From Rhizobium sp. 32-5/1 (GTDB taxonomy: Bacteria; Pseudomonadota; Alphaproteobacteria; Rhizobiales; Rhizobiaceae): a DNA stretch of 64,000 bases. A program made the position numbers and the translations under genes. The stretch spans positions 682,001 to 746,000 of the forward strand of contig NZ_CP120638.1 in the NCBI RefSeq assembly GCF_029537235.1, read 5' to 3'. Below, piece by piece: positions 38,473-49,099 of this stretch. Under the pieces are notes generated by a model that had not been told where the DNA came from, searched no databases, and worked only from the letters and a program-made list of their open reading frames with translations. Each line of letters starts with the position of its first letter. The first letter of the stretch is position 1.

Positions 38473-38864
38473 TGTTCGTCGACAGTTCGGCAGTTGTTGA
38501 ATATCTCCTTCGTTTGCCGCAGTCTGAAGCGGTGGCTGACCGCTTGAACAACGCCGACACCCGCTTTTTCACGACACCCACGGTCATCTTCGAGGCGGTC
38601 AGCGTTCTATCCGCACGCATGAACTGCACAGTTCCGGAAGCGCTTGCCCTTGTGCAGAATTTCTTTAGCGAGTTGGATGCTGATATCATTCCCATCACGC
38701 CCGAAATCGGACTTGCCGCCATTGATGCCTTTGCGCGTTATGGAAAGGGGCGGCATCCGGCAAAGCTGAATTTCGGCGACTGTTTCTCCTACGCTGCCTG
38801 CAAGGCGGCAGGTGTACCGCTGCTGTTTGTAGGCGATGACTTCGCTAAAACGGACCTGGCGTAA
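38472..38864 (+). CDS. vapC: VapC-type PIN-domain ribonuclease toxin
   Basis: 130 residues. The acidic PIN-domain residues are visible: D4 in MFVDSSAVVEYL, the glutamate in VIFEAVSVL (about residue 42), D101 in LNFGDCFSYA and the terminal GDDF. The metal-dependent RNase usually targets tRNA or rRNA. All catalytic positions appear intact, so the toxin should be active without VapB. Mobile origin is possible but not shown by base composition. Confidence 0.92.
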   Translation: MFVDSSAVVEYLLRLPQSEAVADRLNNADTRFFTTPTVIFEAVSVLSARMNCTVPEALALVQNFFSELDADIIPITPEIGLAAIDAFARYGKGRHPAKLNFGDCFSYAACKAAGVPLLFVGDDFAKTDLA

Positions 38865-38946
38865 AGCGCGGTGATTTCCGGCTTGTATCGGTCAAATCGT
38901 CTGCTACAAAAGCCGCCATAAAATCATACAAATCGAGCGAAACACC

Positions 38947-39870
38947 ATGAGCATCAAGATCGCAATCGTCGGCGTCGGCAAGATCGTCCGCGACCAGCAC
39001 CTGCCCTCCATCGCCAAGAATGCGGACTACCAGCTGATCGCCGCGGCAAGCCGCAACGGCACAGTCGAAGGAATCGACAATTTCAAGTCGATCGAGGCGA
39101 TGCTGGAAGCGGTGCCTGACATCGAAGCCGTCTCGCTCTGCATGCCGCCGCAGTTCCGCTACGAGGCAGCCCGCACGGCGCTGGAAGCCGGAAAACACGT
39201 CTTTCTCGAAAAGCCGCCGGGCGCGACGCTCAGCGAAGTGGCTGACCTCGAAGCGCTGGCCGCATCCAAGGGCCTGTCGCTGTTTGCCAGCTGGCATTCG
39301 CGTTATGCGCCGGGTGTCGAAGCCGCCAAGGCCTTTCTCGACGGAACGAAGATCAACAATGTCCAGGTGATCTGGAAAGAGGATGTCCGCCACTGGCATC
39401 CGAACCAGGACTGGATCTGGGCGGCCGGCGGTCTCGGCGTCTTCGATCCAGGCATCAACGCGCTGTCGATCGTCACCCATATCCTGCCCAATCCGCTGTT
39501 TATCACCGCGGCAACGCTGGAATTCCCCGAAAATCGCGACGCACCGATTTCAGCCGCAATCACTTTCACCGATGCGAACAAGCTGCCGGTGACCGCGGAC
39601 TTTGACTGGCGCCAAACCGGCCACCAGAGCTGGGACATCATTGCCGAAACCGATGCCGGCATGATGGTTCTTGCCGAAGGCGGCGCCAAGCTGTCGATCG
39701 ACGGCAAACTCGTACACGACGAGCCGGAACAGGAGTACCCGGCCCTCTATGCCCGCTTCGCCGAGATCATCAACGCCGGACAGTCCGATGTCGATTTGGC
39801 GCCGCTGCGCCACGTCGCCGATGCGTTCATGCTTGGCCGGCGCAAGTTCGTGGATGCGTTCATTGATTGA
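38947..39870 (+). CDS. Gfo/Idh/MocA family sugar dehydrogenase, D-galactose 1-dehydrogenase-like
   Basis: 307 residues. The N-terminal Rossmann fold starts with IKIAIVGVGKIVRDQHLPSI, and the family EKPPG motif appears as HVFLEKPPGATLSE, with the catalytic lysine. WHSRYAPGVEAAK and EDVRHWHPNQDWIW match the D-galactose/L-arabinose 1-dehydrogenase branch found in Azospirillum and rhizobia. The reaction would be NAD(P)-dependent oxidation of the sugar C1 to the lactone. No sugar-transport genes are adjacent. A terminator follows. Confidence 0.82.
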   Translation: MSIKIAIVGVGKIVRDQHLPSIAKNADYQLIAAASRNGTVEGIDNFKSIEAMLEAVPDIEAVSLCMPPQFRYEAARTALEAGKHVFLEKPPGATLSEVADLEALAASKGLSLFASWHSRYAPGVEAAKAFLDGTKINNVQVIWKEDVRHWHPNQDWIWAAGGLGVFDPGINALSIVTHILPNPLFITAATLEFPENRDAPISAAITFTDANKLPVTADFDWRQTGHQSWDIIAETDAGMMVLAEGGAKLSIDGKLVHDEPEQEYPALYARFAEIINAGQSDVDLAPLRHVADAFMLGRRKFVDAFID

Positions 39871-39890
39871 GCCGATGCGGTTAAAAAAGG

Positions 39891-39924
39891 AAAGGCCGTG
39901 CAGCTCACCGCTGTGCGGCCTTTT
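39891..39924. terminator. Terminator between sugar dehydrogenase and holC genes
   Basis: AAAGGCCG then GCAGC pairs with GCTG and CGGCCTTT across a CTCACC loop, with two central mismatches, and is followed by TGCTT. Long A and T runs at the ends allow use by both convergent genes. Confidence 0.75.
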
Positions 39925-39930
39925 GCTTGA

Positions 39931-40380
39931 TCAAGCCTTCTTCACCCAGCGCCCGTCTTGGTTTTGCTGCCAGTATGTCAGCGCATGCCCGTCGCCTTTC
40001 AGCGCCTTCCACTGCGCCCGCGCATCCTCGAGTTGGGCTTGGTCGTAGCCATCGAACATGAACACGACGCGTTCATAGCCTCCGACCGGCGGCGGCTGTG
40101 CGCCATCGACGAGGAAGCGGACGGTTGCGCCGTTGTCGTTCCCGTCTCCTGCCGTCAGCAAAATCGGCTGGTCGTCGGCGAAATCCGCGGCATCCGTGCC
40201 GTGTGCCAGAAAGCTGTCGTCGCGATAGGTCCACAGGTGGCTGTCGATCAGATCCCGCCGTTCCTCCGTCGCCGTCTGAACGACCACGCGCCAACCGCGC
40301 TCGATGCAGCGGTCGAGCAGCCCGGGAAGTGCTTCCTCGAGTTTCGATTCGGTCAGGTGGTAGAACAGGATTTCGGTCAC
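39931..40380 (-). CDS. holC: DNA polymerase III chi subunit
   Basis: 149 residues. The chi fold is recognised from EILFYHLTESKLEEALPGLLDRCIERGWRVVV, DSHLWTYRDDSFLAHG and ERVVFMFDGYDQAQLEDARAQWK. Chi links the clamp loader to single-strand-binding protein. The start is GTG at 40380; upstream in-frame ATGs lie inside pepA. It is 7 bp after the pepA stop on the same strand, an order common in Proteobacteria. Confidence 0.92.
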   Translation of the reverse strand: MTEILFYHLTESKLEEALPGLLDRCIERGWRVVVQTATEERRDLIDSHLWTYRDDSFLAHGTDAADFADDQPILLTAGDGNDNGATVRFLVDGAQPPPVGGYERVVFMFDGYDQAQLEDARAQWKALKGDGHALTYWQQNQDGRWVKKA

Positions 40381-40387
40381 GCGCCGG

Positions 40388-41880
40388 TCAAGCCTCGTAG
40401 TTGGCGCGGACCAGTTCATCGAGCAGGCGCACGCCAAAACCCGAGGCCCAGGACTGGTTGATCTCGTCGGTCGGTGAGCCCATGGCCGTGCCGGCAATAT
40501 CCAGATGCGCCCAAGGGGTGTCCTTCACGAAGCGCTTGAGGAATTGCGCCGCGGTGATCGAGCCTGCGTAGCGGCCGCCGGTGTTCTTCATGTCGGCAAA
40601 CTTGCTGTCGATCATCTTGTCGTATTCCTTGCCGAGCGGCATACGCCACAGCCGCTCCTGCGTCGTGAGGCCAGCCGCGGTCAATTGGCCGGCCAATCGG
40701 TCGTCATTGCAGAACAGGCCGGCATGATGGCTGCCGAGCGCCACCATGATGGCGCCGGTGAGCGTCGCAAGATTGATCAGGAACTGCGGCTTGAAGCGGT
40801 CGTTGCAATACCAGAGCGCATCGCAGAGAACGAGACGGCCCTCGGCGTCGGTGTTGATGACCTCGATCGTCTGCCCGGACATCGAAGTGACGATATCGCC
40901 GGGACGCTGGGCGTTGCCGTCCGGCATGTTCTCGACCAGGCCGATCATGCCGATGACGTTCGCCTTCGCCTTGCGGCTGGCCAGCACGTGCATCAGCCCG
41001 GTCACGGCAGCAGCGCCGCCCATGTCGCCCTTCATCTCTTCCATGCCGGCGGCGGGCTTGATCGAGATACCGCCCGAATCGAACACGACGCCCTTGCCGA
41101 TAAAGGCGACCGGCCGATCCTTCGGCTTGCCGCCTTTCCATTGCATGATGGCGAGCCGCGGCGGCCTGACCGAGCCCTGCGCCACGCCGAGCAACGCGCC
41201 CATGCCCAGCTTTTTCATCTCGCGCTCGGTGAGAATTTCCACCTCGACACCAAGCTTTTCCAGTTCCTTGGCCCTGGCTGCAAACTCAAGCGGGCCCAGA
41301 ATATTGGCAGGTTCATTAACGAGGTCGCGAGCAAGCACGACGCCTTCCGCAATGGCCTGCGAGGCGATGGCCGCTTTCTTTGCCGCAATCACCGCCGCCG
41401 TGACGATCGTCACCTTGATGGGTTTTGCCGTTGCCTTGTGGTCGTCGTCAGCCTTCGTCGTCTTGTAGGTATCGAAGCTGTAGGCGTTCAGTTCCATGCC
41501 GAGTGCGAAATCGGCGGCCGCCTTGCCCGAGACAATTACGTCCGGCGTGTCGATGAAGATCGTCACCTTGTCGGCCGATTTGAGTTTCGCTGCGGCCGCG
41601 CCGCCGGCCTTCAGCCAGTCATGGTCAGAGAGCGCAGCCCCGTCGCCAAGACCAAGAACGACAATGCGATCCGCCAGCGAGCCATGGGGGCGATCACATC
41701 GAGGCTGCGCAAGGATTTTCCGGTGAATTTGGCGACACGCGCCGCCTTCGCAACAACGCCTTCCGGATCGGCAATATCCGCGCCCGCCGCATGCTTGGCA
41801 TCAAGCGTTTTCAGAAGGACGGCAACACCGCCGGCAATGCGGGCTGATTTCGCGAAGGTGATCTCGAATTTGACAGTCAT
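40388..41880 (-). CDS. pepA: Leucyl aminopeptidase (frame broken)
   Basis: About 497 residues after restoring one base in the G5 run 41686-41690, which joins SLDVIAP to [15 protein letters not shown]. The M17 catalytic domain shows [16 protein letters not shown] (metal Asp and Lys region), [11 protein letters not shown] and [14 protein letters not shown], with the metal ligands and bicarbonate-binding arginine. The zinc/manganese enzyme releases N-terminal residues in the cytosol. The ATG has GGAG upstream. Divergent from lptF. Confidence 0.93.
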
Positions 41881-42296
41881 TTTTTCTCCGGAAAAACAAG
41901 CGAATTGCGATTGTCGGCAAGGTCTGGGGCGATTGTCGGCACAGCCTGCGGCGCCGGCCAGCCATGGCCCGTCATACCGCAACTGTTAAACGCCCTGCCC
42001 TGAAAAGCAAAGCAAAACCGGCTTTCAACAGACCAAGGCAACCAACCACAGCCCGGTTCGCTTGATCTCTGCGTGTTGTCGCCCTGTCACCAAAAAGCCG
42101 CGAAGCCGGAAATAGAAAGATGACAGGTGACTTCCACATTGCGGTGGCGAATGGGGTCGGCTAGAGCAGGAAATGCAAGACCCTTCCATGGCTTCGCGAG
42201 AACCAGGGAGCGCAGTACATCCGTCGAACTACGGACGCAGGCCGTCTTCAGGTTCAACCGTGCAGCGCAGGCGGATCTTCCCGAGACAAGGCCGCG
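41881..42296. other. 416-bp divergent intergenic region between pepA and lptF
   Basis: It must hold the promoters for the pepA-holC and lptF-lptG-lptD transcripts. Close to pepA there is a 13-bp direct repeat, GCGATTGTCGGCA, at 41907-41919 and 41929-41941, spaced 22 bp. Nearer lptF I see no further gene, terminator or clear operator. Confidence 0.4.
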
Positions 42297-43472
42297 ATGA
42301 TCATCTTCGAAACCTATATCCTGCGACGTGTGTTCCAGATGTTCCTGACGGCGCTTTTGCCCGTACTCGGCATCATCTGGACGACACAGGCGCTGCAGCG
42401 GATCAATCTCGTGACCGATACCGGCCAGTCGATCGGCGCGTTCCTTCAACTGGCGACGCTGATCCTGCCGACAATCATTCCGCTCGTCCTGCCCTTCGCC
42501 CTCGTCATCGGCATTACCCAAACGCTGACGACAATGAACAATGATTCGGAACTGACAGTCATCGAGGCAGCCGGCGGCTCGCGCTCGATCATCGTCCGAC
42601 CGATCATGATGCTATCTGTGGCGCTCGCCCTGTTTTCCTTTGCCGTCGACAATTTCGTCGAGCCGGTCGTCCGTCAGGCTGCACGCCAGATGATCGCAAC
42701 GGCCCATGCCGACCTTTTGTCTTCCGTGGTCCAGGAAAACACCTTCCGCAAGGTCGCCGACGGGCTCTACGTGCAGGTAGCCTCACGGCGCAACAATGGT
42801 GTGCTGGGCGGCATCTTCGTCGCTGATTCGCGCAACCCCGGCTACGAACTCATCTATTATGCCCGCGAAGGGGCCGTGGACGAAAAGAGTTCGGCGCTGG
42901 TCATGCGGGACGGAGAAGTCCACCGCAAGCTTCCAGATGGCGGCGTCTCGATCATCAAGTTCGATTCCTACGCGTTCGATCTCACCGACCTGACCAAGAT
43001 GGCCGGCGCCGCAACGATCCGCGCGCAGGATCGAAGCCTGGGCTATCTCCTCGCGCCGGACACGGAAGAAGAAAACTACAAGAAAAATCCAGGCGCCTAC
43101 GATGCGGAACTGCATCGCCGCTTTACTGAATGGACATTTCCGATCCTGTTCGGGCTGATTGCGCTGGTGGTCAGCAGCGACGCCCGTTCCCATCGCGAAG
43201 CCAGACTTCATCCGATGGTGCGTGCGCTGTTGATCACGCTGGTGCTGCGCTGGGCGACCTTCTACGTCGCCAACAATGCCGAGGATTCGCGCCTCTTCAT
43301 CCCGCTGATGTATGCCATCCCGCTCGCCACGGCCGCGGTCACAATCCGCCAGCTGGCCGGCAATCGACGGCTGAGCATGGCCGTCAGTTGGAGCGATCAA
43401 CTGACCGAGCGGTTCGACAGCCTGCGTCGTCTATGGCAGCCAAAGTCCTCCAGCGGAGGCAGCGCGCAGTGA
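42297..43472 (+). CDS. lptF: LPS export ABC transporter permease LptF
   Basis: 391 residues. One of the two inner-membrane permeases of the LptB2FG machine that extracts LPS. About six membrane helices: three in the first 120 residues, then a periplasmic beta-jellyroll-like domain (about residues 125-270), then three more. IIFETYILRRVFQMFLTALLPVLGIIWTTQAL is the characteristic N-terminus. It overlaps the lptG GTG start by four bases. Confidence 0.93.
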   Translation: MIIFETYILRRVFQMFLTALLPVLGIIWTTQALQRINLVTDTGQSIGAFLQLATLILPTIIPLVLPFALVIGITQTLTTMNNDSELTVIEAAGGSRSIIVRPIMMLSVALALFSFAVDNFVEPVVRQAARQMIATAHADLLSSVVQENTFRKVADGLYVQVASRRNNGVLGGIFVADSRNPGYELIYYAREGAVDEKSSALVMRDGEVHRKLPDGGVSIIKFDSYAFDLTDLTKMAGAATIRAQDRSLGYLLAPDTEEENYKKNPGAYDAELHRRFTEWTFPILFGLIALVVSSDARSHREARLHPMVRALLITLVLRWATFYVANNAEDSRLFIPLMYAIPLATAAVTIRQLAGNRRLSMAVSWSDQLTERFDSLRRLWQPKSSSGGSAQ

Positions 43473-44553
43473 TTTTCAGTACACTTGGCCGCTATTTCTT
43501 CAGGCGATACGCCGTCACGACTTTCTGGTTCCTTGCCGGGATTTTTCCCTGGTGTTCATCATCGACTTCTCTGAAGTGTCGAACAGGATGTCGGCGCTGC
43601 CCGGCTATTCCCTGGCCGCAGCTTTCCTGATGACCACGTTCCGTATTCCGACGATCCTGCAGGAAACCGTGCCCTTCGTGGCGCTGTTTTCGGCCATGGC
43701 GGCGCTGATTTCACTCAATCGGCGCTATGAATTGGTTGTGACGAGAGCCGCCGGTATCTCGGTCTGGCAATTCCTGCAGCCTTTCGTTATCGGCGCGTTC
43801 CTGTTCGGGGTTCTGACCGTCATCATCCTCAATCCGATCGCCGCTTGGGGAACCAAGGCCGCGGAAGCGCTCGAGGCCGAGCTTGGCGGCTCGTCCTCTT
43901 CACGGACGGCCATTTCCATCCCGTGGCTGCGCCAGATCTACGGCGACGACGATGCGATCATCGGCGCGCGCTCGGTGCAGGACAACGGCGCAACGCTCCT
44001 CAACGTGGCAGTGATTCACTTCAATCCGCAAGGCCTGATTGTATCGCGACAGGATGCCAAATCGGCAAAACTGGAAGATGGTTACTGGTTGCTTAAGGAT
44101 GTGACGGAAACGCGCAATGGTCAGTTGCCCCGTCGCGTCGATACGGCACAGTTGCGTACCAATCTGAAACCGGAATTCATCCAGGAAGCGCTGACGAAAG
44201 CTGATTCCATTCAGTTTTTTGACATTCTGCGGAAGATAGAAATCGCGAAATCCTTCGGTTTCTCCACCAGCGGCATGGAAACCCAGTTCCATTCGATGCT
44301 GTCGCTTCCGCTTCTGCTTGTTGCCATGACATTGATTGCCGCCAGCGTGTCGCTGAAATTTAGCCGGTTCAACCAATCGCGCTCGGTAATTCTCGGTGGA
44401 ATCCTGTCGGGGTTCGTGCTTTATGTCGTGACCGTGCTTGTAAAAGCATTCGGGAGCAGCGGTGTAGTGCCTCCGTTCGTTGCAGCCTGGTTGCCAGTTG
44501 TTGTAGCGATGGCGCTGGGCTCGACGATTCTATTGCATGAGGAGGATGGCTAG
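43469..44553 (+). CDS. lptG: LPS export ABC transporter permease LptG (frame broken)
   Basis: About 361 residues once one T is added to the T5 run 43542-43546. The N-terminus then reads IFSTLGRYFFRRYAVTTFWFLAGIFSLVFIIDF, with the expected first coupling helix and membrane segment. Three more helices follow, with a periplasmic domain in between and three C-terminal helices. It starts with GTG overlapping the lptF stop and ends overlapping the lptD GTG. LptG is essential in most Gram-negatives that make LPS, so the break is unlikely to be real. Confidence 0.9.
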
Positions 44554-46902
44554 TGGCGGCAGGCAACCGCAAACATATTAGGCTGGTGATTGCCGCCCTG
44601 CTTGCAAGCGTAACGTTCCAGACTTTTGTTCCTGGTATGATGGCGTCCGCATGGGCGCAGGAACCCGATCTTGATTCTGCTCCAACCGAACCTCCCCGAC
44701 GATGCCAAGATGCTTCTGTCGGCCAATGAGCTCGTGTACAATCAGGAAGCCGAACGCGTCATCGTTCGTGGCGCTGTGCAGATCAATTATGGCGGCTACC
44801 AGATGGTCGCCCAGCAGGTGGAATATAGCCAGAAGACCGGGCAGATCATCGCGACCGGCGAAATCGAACTCATCGAGCCCGGCGGCAACAAGATCTATGC
44901 CGACCAGATGGACGTGACCGACAATTTCGCTGATGGCTTCATCGAGACCATGCGCATCGAAACAACTGATCTCACCAAGCTGGCTGCGGTCAACGGCGAA
45001 CGGCGCAATGGCGAGGAAATCATTCTCAACCAGGCGGTCTATACCGCCTGCACGCCCTGCGCGACGAATCCCAATCACAAGTCTCTCTGGCAGATCAAGG
45101 CGCAGCGCATCGTCCAGAACGGCAGGACCCGTACCGTTCGGCTGGAAAAGGCCCGTTTCGAACTGTTCGGCAAGCCGATCGTTTACCTGCCCGTCCTTGA
45201 AGTTCCGGACCACACGGTAAAGCGCAAGAGCGGCTTCCTGTTTCCGCGCTTGAAATATACCCAGAAGCTCGGCGCTGGTGTCAGCGTACCCTATTATTGG
45301 GCTATCTCGCCCTATATGGACGCGACGGTGACGGCGACCGGCTTGACCCGGCAGGGCTTCCTGATGGAGGGCGAGTTCCGCCAGCGCTTCCACAATGGCG
45401 AGCACACGCTGAGCTTTGCCGGCATCAGCCAGATGGATCGCTCGGCTTTTACCGACGGCACGGTCGATTCGCTCGAAACGAACCGCGGTATGGTCGCGTC
45501 GCGGGCGAAATTCGAAATCAATCCACGCTGGACTTTTGGCTGGAACGTCCTCGTCCAGAGCGACAACAACTTCGCAAGAACCTATGAACTTTCGACCTTC
45601 GACGGCACGACCTATACCAATCAGGCCTATCTGACCGGTCTTGGCAAGCGCAACTATTTTGACATGCGCGCCTTCTATTTCGACATCCAGGATGCCGATC
45701 CCGATAGTCTCGCTGAAAACAAGCAGGCTGTGGCGCAGGTCCTCGACTATGACTACACGGCACCTGATCCGGTGCTGGGTGGCCAGTTGAGCGCCAAGGT
45801 CAACCTGACGAACATCAACCGCAACCGGGAAGACGAGCTTCAGGTCAGCGTGCCTGGCCCCGATGTGTTCCGCTATCGCGGACTGGAAGGTACGGCGCAT
45901 CGCCTGTCGGCGGAAGTCGAATGGAAGCGAACCTTCATCGCTCCCGGTGGTCTTGCATTGACGCCCCTGTTTGCGGCGCGTGGCGATGCGCTCGGCCTCA
46001 ACATGAACAATCCGGGCGCCACCTATACCGGCACCTATTCCAACGACGACGCGGCGACACGCAGCATGCTGACGGCCGGCCTCGAAGCCCGCTATCCGAT
46101 CCTGCTGACCGGTGAAAACAGCAGCCACATTCTCGAGCCGATAGCGCAGATCTTTACCCGTCCGGACGAGGAGCTTGCCGGCGGTCTTCCGAACGAAGAT
46201 GCACAAAGCTTCGTCTTCGACGCTACATCGCTCTTCGATCGCGACAAGTTCTCCGGCTATGATCGCATTGAGGGCGGAACGCGTGCCAATATCGGCTTCC
46301 GATATACCGGCAGCTTCGACAATGGCTACGCATTGCGTGCGATTGCCGGCCAATCCTTCCATCTCGGCGGCCTGAACTCGTTCGCCACCGACGACCTCGT
46401 CAAGGCCGGGTCCGATTCCGGCCTTGAAACCGACCGCTCCAACTATGTCGGCATGGTCGGCATTGATGCACCGTCCGGCCTGACGGCCAGCTTGAGCGGA
46501 CGTCTCGATGAAAGCAACTTCGACCTGCGCCGGGCCGATGCCAGCATCGGTTACCAGGGCATCAAGTGGCAGACGGCCCTGACCTACACCCGCATCCAGG
46601 CGCAGCCGCTCTACGGCTCGGTCACTGACCAGGATGAGGTGCAGACTGCCGCCGCGTTCAAGTTCCGGGATTACTGGTCGGTGTTCGGATCGGTCACCTA
46701 TGACATCAACAGCGACGTGGTCTCCCGCAACGGCGTCGGCTTTACCTATGACGACCGCGACACGATCTTCTCTCTGGTCTACCAACGCGAACGCGATCCG
46801 GATCAATCGGTCGCCAACGACTGGTCGATCGGCGCGCGCATCAGCTTCCGCACGCTCGGCGACATCAATGTCGGCGATACGGATTTCGACGGCCTGAATT
46901 GA
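44553..46902 (+). CDS. lptD: LPS-assembly outer membrane protein LptD (frame broken)
   Basis: About 782 residues. The GTG start overlaps the lptG stop. A signal peptide (AALLASVTFQTFVPGMMASAWA, cleavage about residue 37) is followed by a frame change at the C4 run 44694-44697. Here one base appears to be extra (or two missing); reading CCC joins TEPP to DDAKMLLSANELVYN. The N-terminal beta-jellyroll (LptA/OstA-like) takes LPS from the periplasmic bridge, and the large C-terminal barrel inserts it into the outer leaflet. The C-terminus is FDGLN. Confidence 0.9.
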
Positions 46903-47116
46903 ACCAGATACCGGCAAAATGCCGGTATCTAACCGCCTTTTCACTTTTCCTGTCTGCGAATGGCCGCCGAACCGCGTTTGCGGCGGCTTGCGGCCTTGTC
47001 ATCGTTTGGCCGCATGTATTATGCAGTCTTCCATAAGGATCAGCGCGTGACGTTGGCACGGGCAAAGAAGCGCGACCTTCATCGGAAAAGATCGAAGGAA
47101 ACGAAAAGGACAGGCA

Positions 47117-48058
47117 ATGGGTGGGATACATTCGGTTGTGCGTGGGTTTGCGGCTGCGATCGTAGCCGGCGGCTTGATGATGGCGGCGCTTCCTTCGGCC
47201 CAGGCGGCGAGCCAGGTTGCCGTGGTGGTCAACGACGTGCCGATCACCACCGGTGATATCGCCAAGCGCGCCGCCTTCCTGCGCCTGCAGCGCCAGAAGG
47301 CCTCCAAGGACACCGCTCGCCAGCAGATGATCGACGAAGTCCTCAAGCGTGCGGAAATCGCTCGTATCAAGGCATCCGTCAGTGCGTCGGAGGTCGATGC
47401 AGCCGTCAATCGCTTTGCCAGCGGCAACAAGATGAATGCCAAGCAACTCGGCCAGGTTCTCGACCAGGCCGGTGTCGGCATGGCGCATTTCAAGCAATAC
47501 GTCGCCGTGCAGATGAGCTGGCCTCGGGCAGTCGGTGCCCGCTACGGCGGCAGCAACGGCCGCATGTCACCTGCCGATCTGGTCAAGCGCATGATGGAAA
47601 ACGGCGGCAACAAGCCGGTCACCACCGAATATTTCCTGCAGCAGGTGATCTTCGTCATCCCGGAATCGAAGCGCAAGTCGATCCTCGGCAAACGCCAGGC
47701 GGAAGCCAATGCGTCACGCGCCAATTTCCCCGGCTGTGATGGCGCCAAAGCCTATGCCGCAACCATGCGTGATGTCTCCATCCGCACACTCGGTCGTCTC
47801 ATGGCACAGGAACTGCCGGCTGACTGGAAGCCGCTGATCGAAAAGGCGGGCGATGGCCTGACGACCGGAACCCGCGTTACAGAGAAGGGTGTGGAATATC
47901 TGGCGATCTGCAAGAAGCGTCAGGTTTCCGATGATCTGGCCGCCGAAATCGTCTTCCGCGCCGAAGACCTCGGCAAGAAGGATTCCGGCGCTGAAGATCC
48001 GAACAGCCAGAAATATATCGAGGACCTGCGCAAGAAGGCGCAGATCCTGAACAAGTAA
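47117..48058 (+). CDS. surA: SurA-like periplasmic chaperone/peptidyl-prolyl isomerase
   Basis: 313 residues with a signal peptide (to about AAQAASQ) and the SurA N-terminal domain starting VAVVVNDVPITTGDIAKRAAFLRLQ. The C-terminal part is divergent, and the parvulin isomerase region is reduced, as in other rhizobial SurA-like proteins in this position. The expected role is to escort outer membrane proteins such as LptD. It lies 214 bp after lptD and 9 bp before pdxA. Isomerase activity is doubtful from sequence. Confidence 0.8.
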   Translation: MGGIHSVVRGFAAAIVAGGLMMAALPSAQAASQVAVVVNDVPITTGDIAKRAAFLRLQRQKASKDTARQQMIDEVLKRAEIARIKASVSASEVDAAVNRFASGNKMNAKQLGQVLDQAGVGMAHFKQYVAVQMSWPRAVGARYGGSNGRMSPADLVKRMMENGGNKPVTTEYFLQQVIFVIPESKRKSILGKRQAEANASRANFPGCDGAKAYAATMRDVSIRTLGRLMAQELPADWKPLIEKAGDGLTTGTRVTEKGVEYLAICKKRQVSDDLAAEIVFRAEDLGKKDSGAEDPNSQKYIEDLRKKAQILNK

Positions 48059-48067
48059 GCCGTCCGG

Positions 48068-49099
48068 ATGACATCAGACTTGAGCCCGCCCCTCGCCCTC
48101 TCGATGGGCGACCCGGCAGGCATTGGCCCGGACATCAGTATTGCCGCCTGGCTGAACCGCAAGGCATGGCAAACGCCCGCCTTCCTGTTTATCGGTGACC
48201 CGCAGGTTGTCCACGACCGCGCGGCCCTGCTTGGCCAAGAAATCATTATCCGCGAAACGGATGCGGCTTCCGCTGCCGGGATTTTTGAAAACACTTTCCC
48301 CGTGCTGCCCGTCCCGTGCCTGCAAACCGTCGTGCCTGGCGTTCCGGATTCGCGCAATGCGGCAGCGATCACCGGCGCAATCGAGATGGCCGTTGCCTTG
48401 ACCCAATCCGGCAGCACGTCCGCCGTGGTCACCAATCCCATCGCCAAATCGGTTCTCTATGACGCCGGCTTCCGGTTTCCCGGCCACACCGAATTTCTGG
48501 CCGACATTGCCGGACGTGACGGCGGCAAGCCGCTGCTGCCGGTCATGATGCTTGCCGGGCCGAAACTGCGCGCCGTGCCGGTGACTATCCATATCCCGCT
48601 CAAGGACGTGCCCATGCAGATGAGCGCCGAACTGATCTATGAGACCTGCATGATCACCGCGCGGGACCTGCGCCTCCGGTTTGGCATCGAAAAGCCGCGC
48701 CTTGCCGTCGCCGGCCTCAATCCGCATGCGGGTGAAGGCGGTGCGCTTGGGCTGGAGGATGACGCGGTGATCCGCCCCGTCATCGAGCGGCTGTGCGCAG
48801 AGGGAATTGACGCAGTCGGCCCTCTGCCGGCAGACACGATGTTCCACGACCAGGCCCGTGCCACTTACGACGTCGCGATCTGCATGTATCACGACCAGGC
48901 CTTGATCCCGGCCAAGGCGCTGGGCTTCGACGACAGCGTCAATGTCACGCTTGGCCTGCCCTTCATCCGTACCTCGCCAGATCACGGCACGGCCTTCAGC
49001 CTGGCCGGCAAGGGCGTTGCCCGCGCCGACAGCCTGCTCGCCGCGTTGCACATGGCAAGCGCGCTTGTCGCAAACACCGCCGTGCAGGGAGCCCGCTGA
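48068..49099 (+). CDS. pdxA: 4-hydroxythreonine-4-phosphate dehydrogenase
   Basis: 343 residues. Oxidises 4-phosphohydroxy-L-threonine in pyridoxal phosphate synthesis. The PdxA blocks [15 protein letters not shown] at the start, [26 protein letters not shown] and [15 protein letters not shown] (metal ligands) and the final [10 protein letters not shown] are intact. Its TGA overlaps the rsmA ATG. The pairing surA-pdxA-rsmA is conserved in Proteobacteria. Confidence 0.97.
   Translation: MTSDLSPPLALSMGDPAGIGPDISIAAWLNRKAWQTPAFLFIGDPQVVHDRAALLGQEIIIRETDAASAAGIFENTFPVLPVPCLQTVVPGVPDSRNAAAITGAIEMAVALTQSGSTSAVVTNPIAKSVLYDAGFRFPGHTEFLADIAGRDGGKPLLPVMMLAGPKLRAVPVTIHIPLKDVPMQMSAELIYETCMITARDLRLRFGIEKPRLAVAGLNPHAGEGGALGLEDDAVIRPVIERLCAEGIDAVGPLPADTMFHDQARATYDVAICMYHDQALIPAKALGFDDSVNVTLGLPFIRTSPDHGTAFSLAGKGVARADSLLAALHMASALVANTAVQGAR

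Noticed and set aside
40505..41989. A 494-codon open frame antisense to pepA
   Set aside because: Overlaps the well-supported pepA gene and reads as composition-biased shadow.
44578..46944. A 788-codon open frame on the strand opposite lptD
   Set aside because: It mirrors lptD codon-for-codon with high third-position GC. It has no domain signature, and lptD is certain.
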